Notes: generated from the letters alone by a model not told the origin. 64,000 nucleotides of DNA from an uncultured Parabacteroides sp. (GCF_902493135.1 NZ_CABUOD010000012.1:1-64000); one strand, 5' to 3'. Counted from the first letter of the stretch, positions 34,299-41,540 are shown. Numbers and translations: made by a program.

Positions 34299-36287
34299 TC
34301 AAAATAAATTATAGTTCGTCCGCAAGACTTTAAATTCCGTCCGACGGTTTATCTGGTCTGCAATCTCCTGCTGTTCAGGAGTCAGTTTTTCTATGAATTC
34401 TTCGGTCAGGACATCTCCTTCATTCAGGAAATCATAACTCTTGGCCATCTTCTTGTTGATTGTTTTAGGAACGCTTTCGCCATACCCTTTGGCCTCAAGC
34501 CGGTCTTGGGCGATCCCTCCGGCAATCAGATAGTCGACAACCGACTGTGCCCGCCGTTGCGCCAACCGTTCGTTGTACTGTTCCGAACCTTTCCGGTCGG
34601 TATGCGCTCCCAACTCGATCGTGACGTTCGGATTATCGTTCAGCATCTTGATCATTTCGTCCAACGCCTTCTTTGATTCCGGACGCAAAGTCGCCTTGTC
34701 GAAATCATAGAAAATATTTTCGATCACGACAGGTTTACTGATCGGGGAAAGGAAAAAGTCCACGATATATGTTTCGTTCTTCTCCTCCGGCCCTGTTTTC
34801 AACTCAAAATTCTGATTCAAGTATCCGCGTGCGCTTGCCATCATCACATAGCGGATATCACGTTCCAGTTCAACCCTGTACTTACCGTCTTTCTTGGCCA
34901 ATACTTTTTCGTTCAGACCGTCCTTGCCGACAATACGGACCGTTGCGTCTTCTATCGGGTTCTCGTCCACATCCGACACGATGCCTTCGATAAAGATAGT
35001 GATAACCGGCAATTCGAAGGAATACAAATGGTCATACCCACGCGCGTCATTGCGGTTGGAGCTGAAAAAGCCGCTTTCCTTATTTCCGGCAAACGTAATG
35101 CCGAAATCATCGCCGGCAGAGTTGATCGGCGCTTTCATATTCTCGACGTTCCACTTGCCCGTGCTGTCCAAGGTGGCTTTGAAAAGATCCAACCCGCCCA
35201 TTCCCGGATGTCCGTCGGAAGCAAAATAGAGCGTCACGGAATCCCGCACATACGGAAACATTTCATCGCCCGGTGTATTGATGTCCGGTCCCAGATTCTC
35301 CATCGGGCCGAAGTCGCTCCCCATGACACGCGCCCGAAACAGGTCTTTGCCTCCATAGCCGCCAACGGCATCCGACACAAAATACAGATACTTGCCGTCC
35401 GGCGATATCGAAGGGTGGCCGAGAGCCGTCACCGAATCTTTTACGATATTCGCCCTGGTTCCTTTTCCCCATTTGGCACTGCTGCGGGAAGATATATAGA
35501 TTTCAGAAGTACGCGGCCCTTCCGGATCCTGTGCGCAATAGGTGTAATACATCGTATTCCCGTCTTTGGAAAAAGAAGGCGTTCCCTCGTCAAACTCGGT
35601 GTTCACCTCGTCTTCGAGTTCGACCGGAGCCAGCCAAGCTCCATTCTCGTCCTGCTTTACCAGAAATAAATCGTTGTTACGCTGTCCGGTGATGGCACTA
35701 TTCGTTTCTTCCTTATCTTTCCCGGCTCCTTTCGGGGTACGGGTAGAAGCAAAATACAGCTGATCGTACTTTTCACCGTACAACATCGGACTGAATTCGG
35801 AACGGCGGGAGTTAAACTTGTCCATCCGCTTCACCGTATAACGGGTCGGCGACTGTTTCCATTTCACGGCCTCCTCGCAACCGGTCACGCCGTTAAAGGC
35901 CAATACGCTGCCCGGTTCCGCCAGCAGATAGTCGTTGTAATATTTGACTGCTTCCCCATAACGTCCGCTCTTCTGGTACATCTGTCCCAGGCGAAGATTC
36001 ACGATACTGTCCGGATATTTGTACCTGAGCGCGTTCATATAAGCGCTGGTCGCACGCGGCGTATTGTTGATCAAACGGTTACATTCCGCCATCCTGAAAG
36101 CGATATATCCACGCAAGTCCCGCTTGGCAGGAGGAGTCTTCGTATATACTTTCCGGTAAATGGCCGCCGCTTCAAAATATTCGCCGATACGCTGCTTCTC
36201 TTCCGCATCGCTCAACTTCGCTGATTTACAGGAATACAGAAAAGACACTGCCAAGAACAGGAACAAATATGGGGTAAATTGTCTCAT
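34299..36287 (-). CDS. porE: PorE-like OmpA-family lipoprotein of the type IX secretion system
   Basis: The 662-residue protein has a lipoprotein signal (MRQFTPYLFLFLAVSFLYSC). Tetratricopeptide-like helices follow (about 25-130), then a PD40/WD40-like beta-propeller (about 160-410; PSFSKDGNTMYYT, HPSISPDGKYLYF). A carboxypeptidase-regulatory-like domain (about 425-505, IEGIVSDVDENPIEDATVRI) precedes an OmpA C-terminal peptidoglycan-binding domain (about 520-625, IELGAHTDRKGSEQYNERLAQRRA). This four-domain order and length match PorE of Porphyromonas, which ties the T9SS to peptidoglycan. Related multidomain proteins exist that are not T9SS parts, so the name is probable, not certain. Confidence 0.82.
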   Translation of the reverse strand: MRQFTPYLFLFLAVSFLYSCKSAKLSDAEEKQRIGEYFEAAAIYRKVYTKTPPAKRDLRGYIAFRMAECNRLINNTPRATSAYMNALRYKYPDSIVNLRLGQMYQKSGRYGEAVKYYNDYLLAEPGSVLAFNGVTGCEEAVKWKQSPTRYTVKRMDKFNSRRSEFSPMLYGEKYDQLYFASTRTPKGAGKDKEETNSAITGQRNNDLFLVKQDENGAWLAPVELEDEVNTEFDEGTPSFSKDGNTMYYTYCAQDPEGPRTSEIYISSRSSAKWGKGTRANIVKDSVTALGHPSISPDGKYLYFVSDAVGGYGGKDLFRARVMGSDFGPMENLGPDINTPGDEMFPYVRDSVTLYFASDGHPGMGGLDLFKATLDSTGKWNVENMKAPINSAGDDFGITFAGNKESGFFSSNRNDARGYDHLYSFELPVITIFIEGIVSDVDENPIEDATVRIVGKDGLNEKVLAKKDGKYRVELERDIRYVMMASARGYLNQNFELKTGPEEKNETYIVDFFLSPISKPVVIENIFYDFDKATLRPESKKALDEMIKMLNDNPNVTIELGAHTDRKGSEQYNERLAQRRAQSVVDYLIAGGIAQDRLEAKGYGESVPKTINKKMAKSYDFLNEGDVLTEEFIEKLTPEQQEIADQINRRTEFKVLRTNYNLF

Positions 36288-36342
36288 TTGCTATAATCTA
36301 TGTTTTATTAAACAGGATTATGTACTATTTATTGTATGATCA

Positions 36343-37563
36343 TTACAACAACAGCGAGCTGTCCCCGTAACTCAAAAAACGGAAATCATGCCCCAAGGCA
36401 TAATCATAAATATTTTTCCAATCCCCTTTCACAAAGGCGGATATCAGTAACAGCAACGTGCTTTTCGGTTGATGGAAATTGGTCACAATACCGCGCACGA
36501 TTTTAAATTCATAGCCCGGAGCGATAATGATACGGGTAGCCGTCACTAACTTGTCCGCTTGGTGCCGATCCAGATAATCCAGGATATTTTGCAACGCTTC
36601 ATCAGCCGTCAACCTATTATTCGCCCCTTCATAAGGCATCCACTGTTTGACGATCAGTTCTTCGGCAGTGGCATCCGGATTCGAAGCCAACGTGACACCC
36701 ATATAATAAAGGCTTTCGAGCGTACGGACCGAAGTCGTGCCGACTGCTATGACCTTACCGAGGTTATTCTTGATCCGTTCGATCGAACTCCGGCGTACCG
36801 AGATAAATTCGGTATGCATCTCATGTCCTTCGATCGTCTCGCTTTTCACGGGTTTGAACGTCCCCGCCCCGACGTGGAGCGTCAGTTCTTCCCTTCCGAT
36901 ACCACGTGCATCGATATCTGCCAGGACCTCCGGCGTAAAGTGCAAACCGGCTGTCGGCGCGGCAACCGAACCTTTTATCTTGGAATAGACAGTCTGATAA
37001 GTCTGCAAATCGCTTTTCTCGGTTTCGCGGTTCAAATAAGGAGGAATCGGCAAAACGCCGGCAGCATCCAACAGGTCGGCAAACGTACAAGTCGGATGAT
37101 CCCATGTGAATTCAATCAGATGGCTATCCCCGCAGGTTTGCAATTTTTCGGCTTTCAGCACAACAGTCTCGCCATCCAACAGCACTTCCTTACGCAGAAC
37201 CCCTTCTTTCCACTTCTTCAGGTTGCCGACCAGGCAAGTCCAACGGCAACGTTCGGTCTGCTGGAAAACCAAAGCATAATCATGCGGCTCGACCGGTTCC
37301 AGGCAGAAAACCTCGATCTTCGCACCAGTCTCTTTCTGAAACAGAAGACGCGCCTGGATCACCCGCGTATTATTGAATACCATCAGGGAACCTTCCGGCA
37401 GGTAATCCGTAATATGCTTGAATATACTTTCGCTGACTTTTCCTTCTTTATATAATAAGAGTTTCGACTCGTCCCGTTTAGGTAACGGGAATTTGGCGAT
37501 CCGCTCATCAGGCAGCGGATAATCAAAATCTTCAATGCGTATCTGTTGCGTCTTTGTTGTCAT
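36343..37563 (-). CDS. queA: S-adenosylmethionine:tRNA ribosyltransferase-isomerase
   Basis: The 406-residue protein begins with the QueA signature (FDYPLPDERIAKFPLPKRDESKLL). It contains VFNNTRVIQARL and SVAAPTAGLHFTPEVL, followed by LHVGAGTFKPVKSETIEGHEMH. It adds the cyclopentenediol moiety to preQ1 in tRNA to make epoxyqueuosine. The length is that of the longer Bacteroidetes form. A TACTTTTG -7 element lies upstream. Confidence 0.94.
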   Translation of the reverse strand: MTTKTQQIRIEDFDYPLPDERIAKFPLPKRDESKLLLYKEGKVSESIFKHITDYLPEGSLMVFNNTRVIQARLLFQKETGAKIEVFCLEPVEPHDYALVFQQTERCRWTCLVGNLKKWKEGVLRKEVLLDGETVVLKAEKLQTCGDSHLIEFTWDHPTCTFADLLDAAGVLPIPPYLNRETEKSDLQTYQTVYSKIKGSVAAPTAGLHFTPEVLADIDARGIGREELTLHVGAGTFKPVKSETIEGHEMHTEFISVRRSSIERIKNNLGKVIAVGTTSVRTLESLYYMGVTLASNPDATAEELIVKQWMPYEGANNRLTADEALQNILDYLDRHQADKLVTATRIIIAPGYEFKIVRGIVTNFHQPKSTLLLLISAFVKGDWKNIYDYALGHDFRFLSYGDSSLLL

Positions 37564-37589
37564 GACTTCTTAATCTCTATATATGCCTG

Positions 37590-37597
37590 CAAAAGTA
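37590..37597 (-). promoter_or_regulatory. -7 element (TACTTTTG) for queA
   Basis: The minus-strand TACTTTTG lies 26 bases upstream of the queA start codon. Confidence 0.6.
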
Positions 37598-37654
37598 CAA
37601 ATTAATATTTTCCACCATCATAATCAGAAGCTGTTTTTCGCCCTGTACCACAAA

Positions 37655-37742
37655 CTCTCATCGGCATGAGAAAAAAGTTTCTCCCGTATGAAAATAAAGT
37701 TTCCCGCAAGTGAAAATTTATTTTCATGCTCAAGAAACTTCT
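37655..37742. repeat. 22-bp tandem repeat array (GTTTCCCGC..TGAAAA family, second locus)
   Basis: Four units begin 22 bases apart at 37655, 37677, 37699 and 37721. The two central units read GTTTC(T/C)CCG..TGAAAAT, as in the array at 21799-21897. The last unit again is a variant with TTCATGC..GAAACTT. The 37564-37937 gap contains this array, the divergent queA promoter and the promoter and leader of the first lipoprotein unit. Confidence 0.78.
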
Positions 37743-37802
37743 GAAACTTTTGTTTCAATCTGAATTTTTCTTTGAAACTTTTTCCGAAAATCTTCTGAGA
37801 GT

Positions 37803-37833
37803 TTTGTACTTCAATTTTAGTTGATTAAATTTG
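37803..37833 (+). promoter_or_regulatory. promoter of lipoprotein unit 1 (TTTG-N19-TAAATTTG)
   Basis: TTTG at 37803-37806 and TAAATTTG at 37826-37833 are 19 bases apart, the full Bacteroidetes -33/-7 arrangement. A transcript leader of about 100 bases follows. The corresponding places in units 2 and 4 carry TAGATTTA, with the final G lost, and unit 4 also has TTTA instead of TTTG. Confidence 0.65.
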
Positions 37834-37937
37834 TAAATCCTATCGCAACTTAAAAGCAGACCCAAAGAGAGGAGGAAAAAATCAGTCTGTATCCCTATTT
37901 TACTATTTCACAAATCACATTAAAAACAAAGAGAGAA

Positions 37938-38333
37938 ATGAAAACACGATTACAAATCAAATGGCTGTTGCCAATCTTGTTGCTGACGATCATGCAGATC
38001 GGTGGCGGAGCTTGCAGTGACGAAAACAACTATGAATCAGAATACTTAAAATTGACAGGTAGCTGGAAAGTGATTAAAAGTAGTGCTCAGGATATGCCTA
38101 CATTCGATATCCTAATCTTTCAAAAAGATGGATTAATAGATGCCTACGAACCCATTATCGGTTGGTCGTATAGTCTAATTTCGGATTCTGAAATCAAATT
38201 TCAGGACCCGACAGGAGAAAAAGCATTCTATTGCAAATTTGTTCTTAACGATGATTCAACATTAACTATCTACAATTTTGTGGATAATTATTTAACGGAA
38301 GTTGTCAAAAATGTTACATTCTCAAAAATTTAA
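37938..38333 (+). CDS. small surface-type lipoprotein, unit 1 (131 aa)
   Basis: The signal MKTRLQIKWLLPILLLTIMQ is followed by IGGGAC and then acidic SDEN. This is a relaxed lipobox with a post-cysteine acidic stretch resembling the surface lipoprotein export signal of Bacteroidetes. The mature part begins with LTGSWKVI, a GxW motif as in small lipocalin-like barrels. It continues as alternating beta-strands (IIGWSYSLISDSEIKFQD, KAFYCKFVLNDDSTLTIYNF). The DNA is clearly richer in A+T than its neighbours. A near-identical copy lies at 40861-41256. A remnant of a secreted subtilisin-like peptidase gene follows 5 bases downstream. An inhibitor or immunity role is inference. Confidence 0.72.
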   Translation: MKTRLQIKWLLPILLLTIMQIGGGACSDENNYESEYLKLTGSWKVIKSSAQDMPTFDILIFQKDGLIDAYEPIIGWSYSLISDSEIKFQDPTGEKAFYCKFVLNDDSTLTIYNFVDNYLTEVVKNVTFSKI

Positions 38334-38478
38334 ACGGTATGAAAAAACAATATTTTTAATTCTGTTATTGTCAATAACAGCTATGATTTTTTCTCAATCT
38401 TATTATTATAAAGATTGGATGTGGTTGCTTCTGGCCGTAATATTTTATCTACTTTGCCTAATAATCAAACAGGATATG
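37938..38478 (+). repeat. 541-base direct repeat, copy 1 (with 40861-41401)
   Basis: The two segments have equal length and only a handful of substitutions. They cover the whole lipoprotein gene, the start of the peptidase remnant and a short peptidase fragment up to AAACAGGATATG. Immediately after, copy 1 continues into the subtilisin serine motif, while copy 2 diverges into a short tail and hairpin. This is a recent tandem-type duplication. Confidence 0.9.
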
Positions 38479-39160
38479 GAAGTGGAACTTCGTTTGCTGC
38501 TCCTCACGTTACCGGTGTCACCGCCCTCGTCCTTTCCGCAAATCCCAGCCTTTCGGCACAAGAAGTCCGCAGGATCAATGTCCCGTCCAATGCGACCGTG
38601 ACATGGACTTGTTCCGGCGGTGTCAGCCTGTCAGGAAGTAATACGAGGACAAGCTGCTTTGTGAAAGGAACTACTCCTGGATATGCACATATAACAGTAT
38701 CCGCCAGTTTATCTGGAATGCCACCCCTATCGGAAGCAGCGGTTCCTCTCAAAGCTCGACGACAGGCCCTGCCGGAGATTACTGGTCGATACCCAAAGGC
38801 AGCTATAACGTGGAGTGCCGCATCGTCACACAATGCGCCCACATGATTGCCACTACAACCATCGGCGGTTACCGCTCTGCCGTATATCCGAATCCCATCG
38901 ACAACACTCTGCATATCGATATCACAGAACTGAAGGATACTGATAACGCAGCAACGGTTTCCGCCCGACAACAAGCACCGTCAGGTTCACACGAATTGCG
39001 CCTGTTCAATTTCCAAGGAAGCCTGGTCCACAACCTGCGTATAACGGAGCGCCAAGTATCCGTCGATGTTTCCGGATTGCCGGGAGGCAACTACTTCTTG
39101 CATATCATCCGCGCAGGTTCTACCGAACCGGAAGTGCATAAAGTCATTATTTCTCATTAA
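38339..39160 (+). pseudogene. remnant of subtilisin-like (S8) peptidase with type IX secretion sorting domain, unit 1
   Basis: Three pieces of one gene type can be read. First, an ATG at 38339 followed by a six-A tract; with a seventh A it would read MKKTIFLILLLSITAMIFSQ, a signal peptide, then SYYYK. Second, from about 38412 in another frame, LDVVASGRNILST then GYGSGTSFAAPHVTGVTAL, the catalytic serine region of S8 peptidases. It joins directly to an Ig-like segment (VPSNATVTWTCSGGVSL). Third, after a frame change near 38705, FIWNATPIGSSGSS runs into VYPNPIDNTLHIDI and ends HKVIISH, a type A T9SS sorting domain. The Asp and His catalytic regions are missing. A Ggtag/ctacc hairpin follows. 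Confidence 0.8.
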
Positions 39161-39172
39161 CTGACATAAAAT

Positions 39173-39215
39173 GGTAGAAAGATGAAAGTTGGAAAAAGCC
39201 TTTCCGCTTCCTACC
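39173..39215 (+). terminator. hairpin after the unit 1 peptidase remnant
   Basis: GGTAGAAAGATGAAAG pairs imperfectly with CTTTCCGCTTCCTACC. The same hairpin is better conserved at 40637-40679 and recurs in shorter form at 41416-41450, so it is part of each unit. Confidence 0.6.
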
Positions 39216-39258
39216 AAAACATAATTCAAAACAAGAACAAAAATATCTTCTTGATTGT

Positions 39259-39289
39259 TTTGTATTTCAATCTTATTTGATTAGATTTA
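39259..39289 (+). promoter_or_regulatory. degenerate promoter of lipoprotein unit 2 (TTTG-N19-TAGATTTA)
   Basis: The -33 TTTG (39259-39262) is kept but the -7 box (39282-39289) ends in A where the consensus has G. The leader is otherwise nearly the same as in unit 1. Confidence 0.4.
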
Positions 39290-39393
39290 CAAAATCTTAA
39301 TCACCACTTAAAAGCAGATCCAAAGAGAGGAGGAAAAAATCAGTCTGTTCCCTTTCACTATTTCACAAATCACATCAAAAAACAAAAAGAGAC

Positions 39394-39702
39394 ATGAAAA
39401 CACAATTACAAATCAAATGGCTGTTGCTATCGACGATCTTTTTGATCGGTGGCGGAGCTTGCAGTGACGATGAAACGTATGAATTTGAAGGAAAAGGGTT
39501 AATCCTTTCAGCAGAATCAAATATTTGTATGGACTATACACATATTCTAAATATGGAGAATAAAACGTTGCCTTTAAAATTGAATAAAAAAGATGGAAAA
39601 ACTTATGTCGGCAAATATGTCGTTGTGTATGGCCATTATATTCCTCCTATAGAATGTGACAGTGTAGTTGTGGTTGAAAAAATTAGAGAACTAAAAAAAT
39701 GA
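39394..39702 (+). CDS. small surface-type lipoprotein, unit 2 (102 aa)
   Basis: It shares the leader and signal peptide of unit 1 (MKTQLQIKWLL.. IGGGACSDDET) but has a different mature sequence: LILSAESNICMDYTHILNMENKTLPLK.. ending EKIRELKK. The family is not recognised. Acidic residues follow the lipid-bearing Cys. A peptidase remnant of only 25 codons follows. The contrast between a conserved 5' part and a new mature part suggests modular replacement. Confidence 0.65.
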   Translation: MKTQLQIKWLLLSTIFLIGGGACSDDETYEFEGKGLILSAESNICMDYTHILNMENKTLPLKLNKKDGKTYVGKYVVVYGHYIPPIECDSVVVVEKIRELKK

Positions 39703-39707
39703 ATGAT

Positions 39708-39785
39708 ATGAAAAGAATAATATTTGTAACGTTTTCATTATTTATTTGCATGTCGATTTTATCTCAAAATGCAAAACAAAAATGA
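39708..39785 (+). pseudogene. signal-peptide remnant of secreted peptidase gene, unit 2
   Basis: The 25-codon frame MKRIIFVTFSLFICMSILSQ then NAKQK ends in TGA. It has the same position and character (signal peptide ending in SQ) as the starts of the peptidase remnants in units 1, 3 and 4. No peptidase sequence remains. Confidence 0.55.
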
Positions 39786-39858
39786 ATTGGAAATAAGCTT
39801 TATATAAGACAAAATACTTCTTGTTTTTTCACAAATCACATTAAAAACAAAGAGAGAC

Positions 39859-40338
39859 ATGAAAACACGATTACAAATCAAATGGCAGTTACCTGTCTTA
39901 TTGCTGACGATCGTATTGATCGGCAGTGGAGCTTGCAGTGAGGATGAAGTCAATTGGAAAAAAGAAATTGAAGGTTCTGTTTTCAAAGACTTCAAAACGA
40001 TTCTGTATATCGGAAAAATACCAAAAACAGTGGATAAGGATAATTCAGTATACTTGTATTATCCAGATAAAACAAATCCAATAATAGATGAATTTGGAAA
40101 TGAAGAAGTCGGGTATTTCCGATATTCCATACCTTTTGTAGCTCTTTATACAGATGGACATAAATATAAATTAGTTGATGAATATGGAGTCATGGATGCT
40201 TTTTTAAATGATAAACAAATATCGAAAGATGGACTTCAGATTGAATTATCTGGTACTATCATAAAAGAAGAAGGCTTATCATTTGACACTCAATACTATT
40301 TTTTTAAATTAATGAATATAAAAAAACAGGAGGAATAA
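39859..40338 (+). CDS. small surface-type lipoprotein, unit 3 (159 aa)
   Basis: The signal peptide is again conserved (MKTRLQIKWQLPVLLLTIVL, then IGSGACSEDE), with about 30 bases of conserved leader before the ATG. The mature region is unlike the other units: NWKKEIEGSVFKDFKTILYI.. EVGYFRYSIPFVALYTDGHKYKL.. DTQYYFFKLMNIKKQEE. It looks beta-rich. The family is not recognised. No full promoter is visible, so it may depend on read-through from unit 2. It is followed directly by a peptidase remnant. Confidence 0.65.
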   Translation: MKTRLQIKWQLPVLLLTIVLIGSGACSEDEVNWKKEIEGSVFKDFKTILYIGKIPKTVDKDNSVYLYYPDKTNPIIDEFGNEEVGYFRYSIPFVALYTDGHKYKLVDEYGVMDAFLNDKQISKDGLQIELSGTIIKEEGLSFDTQYYFFKLMNIKKQEE

Positions 40339-40339
40339 T

Positions 40340-40624
40340 GTAAAAAATATAATATCACTCATATTTTTAACTATTTCAACCTCTATTACTTCTCAAAATC
40401 AGTATTATTATTACGAGGGACAGAAGCAAATATTAGAGACTATTGAAGATTATGTATTTGTTGCTATGAAGAATTACCAAGGAAGCTTGGTCCGCAACCT
40501 GCATGTAACGGAGCGCCAAGTATCCGTCGATGTTTCCGAATTGCCGGGAGGCAACTACTTCTTGCATATCATCCGCGCAGGTTCTACCGAACCAGAAGTG
40601 CATAAAGTCATTATTTCTCATTAA
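40340..40624 (+). pseudogene. remnant of secreted peptidase gene, unit 3: signal peptide fused to sorting-domain tail
   Basis: One open frame reads KNIISLIFLTISTSITSQNQ, then YYYYEGQKQILETIEDYVFVAMKN, then directly YQGSLVRNLHVTERQVSVDV.. LPGGNYFLHIIRAG.. HKVIISH. So the N-terminal 40 or so residues of the peptidase are joined in frame to the last 50 residues of the T9SS sorting domain, with the whole catalytic domain deleted. There is no start codon at the expected place (ATG is followed by TAA in frame), so expression is doubtful. Confidence 0.72.
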
Positions 40625-40860
40625 CTAACATAAAATGGTAGGAAGAGGAAAGTCGGAAAAAGCCTTTCCGCTTCCTACCAAAACATAATTCAAAACAAGA
40701 ACAAAAATATCTTCTTGATTGTTTTATTTTTCAATCTTATTTGATTAGATTTACAAAATCTTAATCACCACTTAAAAGCAGACACAAAGAGAGGAGGAAA
40801 AAAGTCAGTCTGTTATCCCTATTCACTATTTCACAAATCACATCAAAAACAAAGAGAGAC
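40477..40860 (+). repeat. about 380-base direct repeat, copy 2 (with 39013-39393)
   Basis: See the copy at 39013-39393. This copy includes the strong hairpin at 40637-40679 and a leader in which both the -33 (TTTA, 40723-40726) and the -7 (TAGATTTA, 40746-40753) boxes deviate from the unit 1 promoter. Confidence 0.88.
40637..40679 (+). terminator. hairpin after the unit 3 peptidase remnant
   Basis: GGTAGGAAGAGGAAAG pairs with CTTTCCGCTTCCTACC, with one unpaired base on each side, around an 11-base loop. It is the best version of the unit hairpin. No long T-tract follows, so it may be a mRNA 3' end or processing hairpin. Confidence 0.6.
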
Positions 40861-41256
40861 ATGAAAACACGATTACAAATCAAATGGTTGTTGCCAATCT
40901 TGTGGCTGACGATCATGCTGATCGGTGGCGGAGCTTGCAGTGACGAAGACAACTATGAATCAGAATACTTAAAATTGACAGGTAGCTGGAAAGTGATTAA
41001 AAATAGTGCTCAAGATATGCCTACATTCGATATCCTAATCTTTCAAAAAGATGGATTAATAGATGCCTACGAACCCATTATCGGTTGGTCGTATAGTCTA
41101 ATTTCGGATTCTGAAATCAAATTTCAGGACCCGACAGGAGAAAAAGCATTCTATTGCAAATTTGTTCTTAACGATGATTCAACATTAACTATCTACAATT
41201 TTGTGGATAATTATTTAACGGAAGTTGTCAAAAATGTTACATTCTCAAAAATTTAA
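40861..41256 (+). CDS. small surface-type lipoprotein, unit 4 (131 aa, near-identical to unit 1)
   Basis: It differs from the unit 1 lipoprotein at only a few residues (signal WLTIML, SDEDN, KNSAQ). All the mature beta-strand region is the same, including LTGSWKVI and the C-terminal VVKNVTFSKI. It lies in the second copy of the 541-base repeat. The promoter region is degenerate compared with unit 1. Function is unknown; the fold may be lipocalin-like. Confidence 0.7.
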   Translation: MKTRLQIKWLLPILWLTIMLIGGGACSDEDNYESEYLKLTGSWKVIKNSAQDMPTFDILIFQKDGLIDAYEPIIGWSYSLISDSEIKFQDPTGEKAFYCKFVLNDDSTLTIYNFVDNYLTEVVKNVTFSKI

Positions 41257-41401
41257 ACGGTATGAAAAAACAATATTTTTAATTCTGTTATTGTCAATAA
41301 TAGCTATGATTTTTTCTCAATCTTATTATTATAAAGATTGGATGTGGTTGCTCCTGGTCGTAATATTTTATCTACTTTGCCTAATAATCAAACAGGATAT
41401 G
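40861..41401 (+). repeat. 541-base direct repeat, copy 2 (with 37938-38478)
   Basis: Same content as copy 1. This copy reads LDVVAPGRNILST in the peptidase frame, closer to the S8 consensus (APG) than copy 1 (ASG), so copy 1 has drifted there. Confidence 0.9.
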
Positions 41402-41416
41402 AAAGTAAATGATTAG
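41262..41416 (+). pseudogene. remnant of secreted S8 peptidase gene, unit 4
   Basis: It begins with the same ATG plus six-A tract as unit 1 and the same signal-peptide sequence out of frame. A short S8 fragment follows (DVVAPGRNILSTLPNNQTGY) and stops after three more codons. The serine motif and sorting domain are absent. The unit ends with a GGAAGCGGAA/TTCCGCTTCC hairpin at 41416-41450. Confidence 0.7.
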
Positions 41417-41450
41417 GAAGCGGAAAGTCGGAAAAAGCTGTTCCGCTTCC
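41416..41450 (+). terminator. hairpin closing the unit 4 remnant
   Basis: GGAAGCGGAA (41416-41425) pairs perfectly with TTCCGCTTCC (41441-41450). The loop GTCGGAAAAAGC matches the loop of the hairpins in units 1 and 3. Confidence 0.6.
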
Positions 41451-41540
41451 AATACCAAACAAGAACTCTGCAAAAAAATAGTTGACAAGCATATCCACCA
41501 AAAATATCAACAAGAACCGGGATTACTCTTCAGGATTTAC

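Larger units (their letters stand above)
39013..39393 (+). repeat. about 380-base direct repeat, copy 1 (with 40477-40860)
   Basis: It spans the last 49 residues of the sorting domain, the stop codon, the terminator-like hairpin and the whole leader up to the start codon of the next lipoprotein gene. Copy 2 at 40477-40860 differs by a few substitutions and small indels. The repeat boundaries therefore run from inside one gene to the start codon of the next. Confidence 0.88.

Noticed and set aside
37861..37937. AGAGGAGG in the lipoprotein leaders considered as a ribosome-binding site for a leader peptide
   Set aside because: No start codon follows at a suitable distance in the conserved leaders, and the element is about 65 bases before the real ATG. 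It may have another role but no peptide can be supported.
38302..38601. A 99-residue hydrophobic frame (KTIFLILLL.. KDWMWLLLAVIFYLLC..) after lipoprotein unit 1, and its 63-residue twin at 41225-41416
   Set aside because: The 3' half is the subtilisin fragment DVVA(S/P)GRNILSTLPNNQTGY read in the wrong frame, and the 5' half is the peptidase signal peptide reached by reading in from the lipoprotein region. It is a by-product of the pseudogene, not a membrane protein.
38504..38974. A 156-residue minus-strand frame over the peptidase remnant
   Set aside because: It is the antisense of the S8/sorting-domain sequence and shows no recognisable protein features.
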